Shown one piece after another: positions 56,539 through 64,000 of a stretch of DNA of 64,000 nt. The notes beneath the pieces are model-generated. The model was not told where the DNA came from. It was given only the letters and a program-made list of their open reading frames with translations, and ran no database searches. Position numbers and translations under genes: made by a program. The stretch comes from Chaenocephalus aceratus (Eukaryota > Chordata > Actinopteri > Perciformes > Channichthyidae): positions 4,765,369 through 4,829,368 of the forward strand of contig CM043807.1 in NCBI GenBank assembly GCA_023974075.1. Reading direction: 5' to 3'. The first letter of the stretch is position 1. The number at the start of each line of letters is the position of its first letter.

Positions 56539-57103
56539 TAATCAATATTGGGGCCATGACAGGTACTGTTGGAGCTGCAGGATAATGTCACAGCCTGCGT
56601 CACAATGACTACATTTTTTACTGTTAATTACACTACAGTTGGTTGCGCTTTATGTATGGACTATGGACAATGAGTCAGGGAAATTACAACAATGCAGATT
56701 TTCTTAAGTTACAACTGTTTATATCTCCCAACTGTAGGTGTTTAAGGCTGTTTTAAGTTACGACCACATAAGTGCAGCAATGTCGGTGCTATGTGAAAGG
56801 CCATGTTTCATTTAAATTCATATTGTTCTGACCTTGCACAGTTCAGTCGAGTGTTTAGGTTAGTCTTGACGTGCTATATGCCTAAGAGTAGGACGAGTGT
56901 TTGTAGGGCAGTCTCAGGCTTTAAGAAGACCAGCCCGGGGATCCAGGATGGTAAGAGTTTATTTTTTGTTACTTTCTTAACTTTTGTCTGTTTTATGGTA
57001 CTTTTTTGTTTTTCTATTGTTCCATGTCTTAACCCAAGATTGCACATGTGTGTTCAGATTTTGCCAACTTTCAAGTCCAGACCATGTATCCAGTGGCAGA
57101 GTT

Positions 57104-60100
57104 ATGGCTCCTGATGCTGTAGATAAACAACAAGGTGCACTCTCTTTCATCAGCTGGAATGTCAAAGGCCTAAATAATATGGTTAAACAGAGTAAAATAC
57201 TTGCCCATTTAAAATCATTGAAGCCTGATGTGATGTTTCTGCAGGAAACACATCTGAATATTAACTCTCAAAAGAGACTAAGATGCAGTTGGATTGGACA
57301 AGTGTATCACTCGCGTTTCGATTACAAAACCAGGGGCACAGCAATTTTAATTAGAAAAGGGATACCTTTCGAACTCTCTGAAATAATATCTGATCCCAAT
57401 GGTAGATATATTGTTGCAGTTGGCAGGTTGTTTAATACTCCTTTAATATTGGCTAACATCTATGGACCGAATTGGGATGACTCACAGTTTTTCATAAACT
57501 TCTTCTCAGCCCTCCCTGACCCCAATACCTATAAATTGGTATTGGGTGGTGATTTCAACTGCGTTCTCCATGCCCGCCTTGACAGATCCAACCCTAGACC
57601 TGGTAGTACCCTGTCAACATCTGCGATAGCTATAAACTCCTTCCTGCGCTCCTGTGGCCTATCCGACCCGTGGCAGGCAAAACATCCTAATACTAAACAA
57701 TTTTCGTTTTTCTCCCCTGTCCACCATAGCTATTCCAGGATTGATTATTTCATTGTAGATGACCAATTACTTCCCTTAATCCCCAGGAGCCAGTACCACA
57801 GCATTGTGTTATCAGACCATGGTCCAGTACAAATGGATATGATGTTTCCTGGTAATATAGCACCCCAACGCACCTGGCGTCTAGACCCCCATTTGCTTTC
57901 ATATGAACACTTTAAAACTTACCTCAGTGGCCAGATTGACTTTTTTCTAGAAATTAATGACACTAGGGATATTTCGAGGAGTGTTCTATGGAAATCCCTA
58001 AAAGCTTACATCAGGGGACAGGCTATTTCATACACTGCACATAAAAATAAAGAGCGATCTAAGAAACTTAAAGAACTGACACACAGCATTGCAGATGTTG
58101 ATAGACGGTATGCTCTCTTGCCCACGGCAGATCTTTTTAAAGAAAAAGTACTGCTTCAATCTGAATTTAACACACTTTCGACGTGGAGAGCTGAAAAAAA
58201 TATTTTAAAAACTAAACAGGTTTACTATGAACATGGGGACAGAGCAGGGAGACTCCTCGCACTTCAGCTCAAACAGCAGGCGGCTGGACAAACGATCCCA
58301 AGGATCAATACAGGTGCCGATTCGACTTCGCATAATCCCCAAATAATCAATGACCAGTTTAAGCAATATTATTCTACATTATATCAATCAGAGGTAGATG
58401 TTAACTCGTCTGAAACTCAGTCGTTTCTGGATTCCTTACATATCCCAAAACTCTCACCAGACTCCCAGTGCTCCTTAGAGCAGCCATTAACGGTTGGAGA
58501 AATAGAAAACGCAATCAGACTGTCTAGTACAGGGAAGGCACCAGGTCCGGATGGGTTTCCCATCGAGTTTTATAAGGAATATTCCTCAAAACTTGTGCCG
58601 GTTTTAAAATCGGTTTATGAAGAATCACTGGTTAATGGTAAATTGCCACCAACACTCTCTCAAGCGACAATTTCAGTGATATTGAAAAAAGACAAGGATC
58701 CCTCACAGTGTAGTTCCTATAGACCAATCAGCCTTCTTTGCTGTGATTATAAAATATTAACTAAAGTCCTTGCGCAGCGATTAGAAGCCTTTATTCCTAC
58801 CATTATTGATAAAGACCAAACAGGTTTCATCTCTGGGCGACATTCATTTTTTAATGTGCGGCGGTTATTTAATTTATTATTGTTCCCTAAATCCACAGTA
58901 CGGCCTGAAATTATCCTGAGCCTTGATGCTGAAAAGGCATTTGATAGGATTGAGTGGAACTATCTTTTTGCTGCCTTGGAAACATTTGGACTGGGACCTG
59001 TTTTTTGTAAATGGATTAAGACAATATACTCAGCTCCTACAGCCGCTGTTAGAACAAACAGTCTTATTTCCGAATATTTTATGCTCTACAGAGGAACAAG
59101 GCAGGGATGCTGCCTGTCACCCTATTTATTCGACATTGCAATTGAACCCTTAGCAATTGCTATCAGAACGGACAATAGGATTAAGGGTGTTTCCAGGGGC
59201 AACACAGTGCATAAAACATCTCTATATGCGGACGACCTGCTCTTGCAAATATCAGACCCAATAGAAAGCATGCCATGTGTTCTTTCCTTGCTGAAGACAT
59301 TTGGGAACATAAGGTTACAAAATTAACTTGTCAAAATCTTTACTGTTTCCTCTCAATGACTTGGCAAGGTTGGAGGATTATGGTCATCTGCCCTTTAGGA
59401 TTGAAAATGAAAAATGTACCTACTTAGGTATTGAGATAGCAGGCTCGGTTAAGGACATTTTTAAGTACAATTATAAATCTATCTTGGAACGCACCAAGAA
59501 TGATCTAGATAGGTGGTCGAAGCTGCCTGTCACACTAGCAGGGCGGATAAATGCTGTGAAAATGACAATATTGCCCAGATATTTGTACCTGTTTCAGATG
59601 ATTCCGATTTTCATCCCAAAATCCTTTTTTGCCCAACTAGACAGCCTTATCTCTGCATTTATATGGAATAAGAAGCCTGCACGCACAAAGAAGGCAAATC
59701 TGGAGAGGGTTAAATCTGAAGGTGGTTTGGGTCTACCTAATTTCCTATTTTATTACTGGGCAGCTAACATTGCTAAACTCACATACTGGATTACCACATT
59801 TGCAGACAAGGAGGGCCCAATATGCGCTACAATGGAGTTGGAGTCCACACTCCCAGTCTCCCCAATCTCATTTTTAACTGCCCCCCTTCCATTGAATGTT
59901 AAAGTAAGTGAGTTTAACTCAAACGTAGTGGTCCAAAACTCAATAAAGATCTGGGGTCAATTTAGGAAACATATGAATCTGAAAAGCATATGCAGTTTCT
60001 CGCCAATAATGTCTAATCACCTTTTTATACCATCCCGTTTGGACATGGCATTTGCTCTTTGGCATAGAAGTGGCTTGGTCTATTTTCAAGATCTTTTTAG

Positions 60101-60923
60101 TGATGGCAGTTTTGCATCCTTTACACACTTGTGTAGGGAACACAACATACCAAAATCTCACTTCTTTAGATACCTCCAGGCTCGGTCTTTTGCATCTAAA
60201 CATTTTCCAGGATATCCATGTCCACCCTCTAAAGATCTATCTTACTCGGTTCTTAATGTGAATCCATTTAATAAAGGGGCTGTGTCCAAAATATATACAT
60301 TGATTCTGAATAACTGCCCTCCCACATGGGACAAAACTAAAAAAGCATGGGAAGGAGATATTGGTGATTCTATTTCAGAGGAAGCCTGGGAAAACATTGT
60401 CTCACGTATACACACCTCTTCTTTCTGTATTAGACATGGATTAATCCAATTTAAGGTGGTACACCGGCTACATTACTCCAACGACAGATTAGCTAAGATC
60501 TATCCCAGTGTCGCTCCAACCTGTCCCAGGTGTCATTATTCTCCAGTTTCCCTGGGCCATATGTTCTGGTCATGTCCGTCATTAAACAGTTTCTGGGCTT
60601 CTGTGTTTCGGTCACTCTCTGCAATATCTGGCAGGATACTATCGCCTAATCCTCAAACAGCTATTTTTGGAACTGTTAATACTGGACTAGGGTTCTCCTC
60701 CCTCCACAAAAATGCGGTTGCCTATGCGTCGTTGCATGCCCGCCGTCTCATACTGCTGAATTGGAAAGGAAAAAATCCCCCTTCCTATATTCACTGGATC
60801 AGGGAAGTGATGCTTGGGCTAGACTTGGAGAAATTGAGATATGCGGTGCGCGGTTTAGTCAACAAATACGACAAAACTTGGTCGCTATTTATTACCCATG
60901 TCAGAGGCCTATCCCTCACCTGA
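57104..60923 (+). pseudogene. L1 ORF2 (endonuclease and reverse transcriptase), one frameshift
   Basis: From the ATG at 57104 (MAPDAVDKQQGALSFISWNV) comes an apurinic-type endonuclease: NVKGLNN, FLQETHL, NIYGPNWDD, GGDFNCVL, SRIDYF, LSDHGP. Then RT: YRPISLL, TGFISGRHS, LSLDAEKAFDRIEW, GTRQGCCLSP and the YADD box (SLYADDLLLQ). Near 59310-59325 the frame breaks at FGNI and resumes one frame over as GYKINLSKSLLFPLN to 60923, consistent with loss of two bases or gain of one. The C-terminal zinc-knuckle-like motif is CPRC...GHMFWSC. All catalytic motifs are present. An earlier in-frame ATG at 56984 gives 40 extra hydrophobic residues and is less likely. Confidence 0.92.
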
Positions 60924-61632
60924 TTCACTTTGCATCTGTCTTTGACTATTGACCTGGGCACTCTGGGGTCACTAACTTTGGGATGGAAGTTGTTATGTAC
61001 CTTGTCAGACTAAGGGTTTAGAAGGCTGGAAATAAGAATAGCATAAACTGAAAGGCTTTTTTGGGTTATGTGCGTGATGTCTTATATCTGATTATCTACT
61101 CGTATACTGTCTATTATCGTCATTTTTGTTGTATGTGTTTAATTTGGTCTATTCCTTATTTTTATTTTTCATTTATTTTACTTTTATTTATATATATATT
61201 TTTTTTTTTGTCGTTTGTCTATTCACTGGGGAATACCACCTGGAGGGGGAGGGGGGTGGGATCTGGGGCGTTTTCAACTTGTTGTCATAAATGTTGGACA
61301 TACTGTATTTGTGATAAACTGAAAAATAAAGTTGTTAAAAAAAAAGAAAAAAGAATAACAACAAATAGCTATTTATCTTGCATATTGTCTCGTTTGATTA
61401 TGAATGTAACGTTTATATAGTGGAACTACACTGTTTCATCAAAACCAAAGTGCCACGCAGTAACTTGGGAGGCCCATGCATGTATTTCAGCAGGAAATGT
61501 GCAACCTAGATTACATTCACCAACACAGACTATATAGAAATATTTGTAAAAGTTGTTCATGCGTTATTAAGTGAATATGGCATTAACCCTCCTGTTGTCT
61601 TTGGGTCGGTTTTCATGTATTTTTGAATAAAG

Positions 61633-61763
61633 GTTTCCTTTAGGTGATCCAGACAGGCTGGACCAGTGGGTGCTGAACATCCGGAGGAATACATGGACCC
61701 CCAACGTTTCTTCTCGCCTGTGCAGCACACTTTGAGAGTCATCACTTCAGCACGGACTCATGG
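61633..61763 (+). pseudogene. THAP domain, second exon
   Basis: After AATAAAG| the exon continues the first one in phase: RFPLGDPDRLDQWVLNI, then RRNTWTP and CS. The expected CxxH is disturbed: CS is followed by an extra or missing base, and HFESHHF is in the next frame. Trp, Pro and CS..HF complete the C2CH finger pattern. Donor-like G|GTACAG follows. The frameshift means the DNA-binding domain is broken. Confidence 0.7.
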
Positions 61764-61779
61764 GTACAGATCCTTTAAA

Positions 61780-62300
61780 AAAAATAATAACTTTGTTCCA
61801 TTTGTGAGTGTAAATTGTTGTTACTAATTAAATACAAGTTATACATCATACAATGCTAAATAATTGTTATGGCACAGCTTGCACATCAGTGATGAGTAAT
61901 GTTCTTTTGATTAAAGGCCAAATTAAGATGTTGCCAGTTAAGTAAAGAAACATAGAAATCGATTTTTTTTTGCAAACCATCACATTTCTCTTCAATTTAT
62001 GCAAAGACTCTTTATCATAGATAGAGCATTGCCATTTCCCCCCACATACTCTATGGTAAAAACAGATGAATTATATTACCGTTTTTACATTATTTTAATA
62101 GCAACATTCATTCATCTGTTGTCATCTTATAACTTAGTTATCTTAACAGCTATCACTGTAAAAAAAAAAAATGATTTAATTTAATTTTACTATACAATAT
62201 TTATCTTTACATTCTGTTCTTGCATATGTCTTATTATATTTACGTGTATATAGATTTCTGCCTGCACTAATTTATTATTCTTAATTTAATTTTGAATTTA
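61780..62300. other. AT-rich interior of the THAP element, no gene seen
   Basis: AT-rich with poly-A and poly-T runs. No recognised motif. Confidence 0.4.
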
Positions 62301-62344
62301 TTTTATTGTTTTATGTCTTATATAACTATGTTGCATTGTTGGAG

Positions 62345-62492
62345 GAGCTCGGGACAGATGATTTGCATTGCCATTCCTACACTGTAGGAACCAGCACACC
62401 CTCAGGTCGAGGCCAAGGTTGCTGCCGGTGGTCTCTGTAGCTCTCTGGGCTCCACGCCGGACATAGCTGTCTCCGATTATCCATACAGTCAC
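62345..62492 (-). pseudogene. SGNH/GDSL-like exon fragment
   Basis: On minus, TVWIIGDSYVRRGAQRA follows an acceptor-like CCTCCCATAG. VWI-x-GDS-YVRR resembles block I of SGNH-fold esterase-like domains found in several fish transposon proteins, where the Ser of GDS is the nucleophile. The frame continues for about 30 residues (LGLDLRVCWF) and then loses similarity. Short and uncertain. Confidence 0.4.
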
Positions 62493-63388
62493 TATGGGAG
62501 GAAAATAAATGAGAGTAACAAATGCTTCAGATAATGAGGAATATCAAATTAAGTATAAAGGGTTGCTCATTTTGTTCCTTTGACAATAACATACAAAATA
62601 ACTATGAAATCACACCTGTATGGTTAAAAGTAACAAGAGAGCAAAACCTCAAAAAACAGATTAACAGCACACAGTTTATATATTTATATACTGTGTGCTG
62701 TTTATCTACAATTGTGCACACATGTATATGTATAGTATGTTTGTGTGTAATGTCAACCATCTGAAGTCATGTAAAGTACAGGTTGTGCAGTTTGGCGTGG
62801 AGGAGGTTGCCATCTTCTTTTTTCTTAATGCTGAAATAAATAAAAATGGTTTAATCAATATAAAAGCACCTTTCTTTTTCCACAGTCATATTTCATTAAT
62901 CACATTTAATTCACGCAACACTGGCCATATCTCTGCTAGTTTACAAAGTTTAGTTACAAATGACATTTATATTTGAAAAACGGTGAAGCACTTAAAAAAC
63001 AATTGTATAGTGTAGGTTCAAGAACATTTACATCAAAAGGACAAGTTTTGTAAAGTTACAGGGTATCTTACCTTCAGAATATGCCGGGAACGAGGAGCAG
63101 TGACCGCAAGCTGGGTTGTTAGCTTAATACTGAGAGCATGTTAGCTTAGCTTCTTAGCCTGAGCTAGGTCTGGAACGTCACGCTCGGTGGCAGCAGGTCC
63201 CGCCCTGTCCCGCCTCAGCACCGCCTCTTTGCCCTTATTTGGAGAAGGCGGGAGTTAGACTCTGACGTCACTGTCGAGCCGTTAGTGGCCGACTCCGCCT
63301 ACTAAGGGCTTCACGGCAACTCTGCAGAATCCTATGGGTGACGTCACGGACCCTACGTCCATTTATATATACAGTCTATGGTTGGCCC

Positions 63389-63457
63389 GAACCGAAGGGC
63401 CCGTACCGAATAATTTCGGATAATTTCGGTACGGGTACGTATTCCGTTACACCCCTA
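63389..63457. mobile_element. Outer end of the split BED-hAT element
   Basis: CGGTACGGGTACGTATTCCG and CGTTACACCCCTA end at 63457, matching the TAGGGGTGTAACGG hAT terminus seen at 22601. It continues the leader cut at 54390. The opposite terminus, left of 53652, was not found. Confidence 0.7.
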
Positions 63458-63489
63458 GTAGGTTGGCATATTAGCTGGCAAGCTAGCTG

Positions 63490-63525
63490 TGTTGATTAGA
63501 TAGATAGATTAGATAGATACACACT
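63490..63525 (+). repeat. GATA microsatellite
   Basis: Imperfect (GATTAGATA/GATA)n at 63497-63520. Confidence 0.85.
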
Positions 63526-63597
63526 CCTACCACAACTACTACTAACGAATCTAAAACAACTAAGTTTCTCTAATATTTTGTGATTTGCATTTGATTT

Positions 63598-63725
63598 AGT
63601 CCAGCCAGATCAGGAAACTCCTGGCGTATCTGGCGGACAACACATGACGGGATGACCACTCTGATGCCTCGTCCTAAAAAGCCCCAGCAACAGCTTACAA
63701 AGCTGCGATAGGCAATAGGCCGAAA
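63598..63725 (-). pseudogene. P2X7 C-terminal-domain-like fragment
   Basis: On minus, IAYRSFVSCCWGFLGRGIRV then VIPSCVVRQIRQEFPD match the pattern of the cytoplasmic C-terminal domain of P2X7 receptors (AYR...W..G...G....IPSC....IR..FP). This domain also occurs alone in many fish and invertebrate genes, some repeat-linked. The expected G-x-Y-x-GF end is absent and the frame soon stops at 63570. No channel part is present. Confidence 0.55.
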
Positions 63726-64000
63726 ACGCCTATAAGTGGATGAATGGATGATATACAGTGTATATACGTATGTATATTTACACAGGTTCATTTTGTACAT
63801 TTCTAAAAATAAAGTTTGATGGAAATACTTAGTAGCCTTTCTTCCCTGAATTATTTGCTCCTATAACATATCATTCATATATAGAAAACCGTGATTTGAT
63901 TTTTCATCAAACAGTAGTAGTTTATTACAGGTAAAAATAACTAACTCTTCTATAACAACAGTTGTAGGTACAGTTCGGTTAGTTAGCGTATAACAGATAC

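Larger units (their letters stand above)
55443..61350 (+). mobile_element. Full-length L1 (Tx1/Swimmer-like) retrotransposon
   Basis: The perfect 18-bp target duplication AAGAATAACAACAAATAG lies at 55425-55442 and 61351-61368. It has a 5' UTR of about 180 bp, ORF1, ORF2 with one frameshift, a 3' UTR, AATAAA (61325-61330) and an A-rich tail. Length 5908 bp. The complete structure and perfect duplication imply a fairly recent insertion. It sits in the intron between the two THAP exons, in the same orientation. Confidence 0.96.
54391..63380 (+). mobile_element. THAP-transposase DNA element (P-element-like) carrying a nested L1
   Basis: Flanked by the perfect 8-bp duplication GTTGGCCC (54383-54390 and 63381-63388) inside the hAT leader. 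Removing it restores hAT end sequence (GGTACACACG-TTGGCCC-GAACCG). Starts CAAGCGGCAAACTC and ends ACAGTCTATG, whose inverse CATAGACTGTATATAA is a common fish repeat end; the two termini share little beyond CA. Both THAP exons lie on plus, flanking the L1. THAP plus 8-bp duplications fits the P superfamily. Without L1 and its duplication it is about 3.1 kb, and no catalytic domain is recognised. Confidence 0.7.

Noticed and set aside
56803..57114. Extra gene between L1 ORF1 and ORF2
   Set aside because: It is the inter-ORF region and start of ORF2; hydrophobic residues reflect T-rich sequence and no domain is seen.

Overview
The window looks like intergenic DNA of a ray-finned (teleost) fish, packed with transposable elements in several layers. 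I recognise no ordinary host protein-coding gene. The fish assignment rests on the repeat types: a Tc1-like element, hAT elements with perfect 8-bp target duplications, L2/RTE-like LINE fragments, a full-length fish-type L1, and a Ty3/Gypsy-like LTR family. Genes here are intron-containing element genes or decayed remnants, not operons.

Layout. 1-4.4 kb: hAT transposase remnant, tRNA-like SINE fragment, Tc1 end, and a LINE with its endonuclease fused to a late RT segment. 6-13 kb: TIR elements and a 4.2-kb THAP/YqaJ element (about 7.37-11.58 kb) that carries the 3' end of a histone H3 gene with its stem-loop. 15-22.5 kb: retroposon tail, a TTAA-flanked MITE, a Tc1 element with one nonsense codon, and unrecognised duplicated coding fragments. 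22.6-26.7 kb: a hAT element with perfect 8-bp duplications, containing a young LTR element whose two 387-bp LTRs look identical. 26.8-40.5 kb: solo LTRs, paired TIR elements, retroposon tails, a long-inverted-repeat element, two hAT MITEs and two repeat-poor stretches that could be conserved non-coding sequence. 40.5-42.2 kb: a second, truncated copy of the proline-rich LTR element. 42.2-45.0 kb: several satellite arrays with long hairpins.

45.1-51.6 kb is the most notable part. A two-zinc-finger tyrosine recombinase gene on the minus strand starts 90 bp from a plus-strand SWIM/YqaJ-nuclease gene. A DDE transposase exon on the minus strand lies inside the last intron of the YqaJ gene, and its stop codon overlaps that intron's splice donor. 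This may be one mobile element with three DNA-processing enzymes, or a DDE+YqaJ element placed beside a Crypton-like gene. The sequence alone does not decide.

53-63.5 kb is a nested stack. A BED-finger hAT element is split by a THAP-encoding element with an 8-bp GTTGGCCC duplication. A full-length L1 (18-bp duplication) sits in the intron between the two THAP exons. At the far right is a fragment resembling the P2X7 C-terminal domain. Annotations are by eye; family names come from motif and target-duplication recognition, not from database searches.
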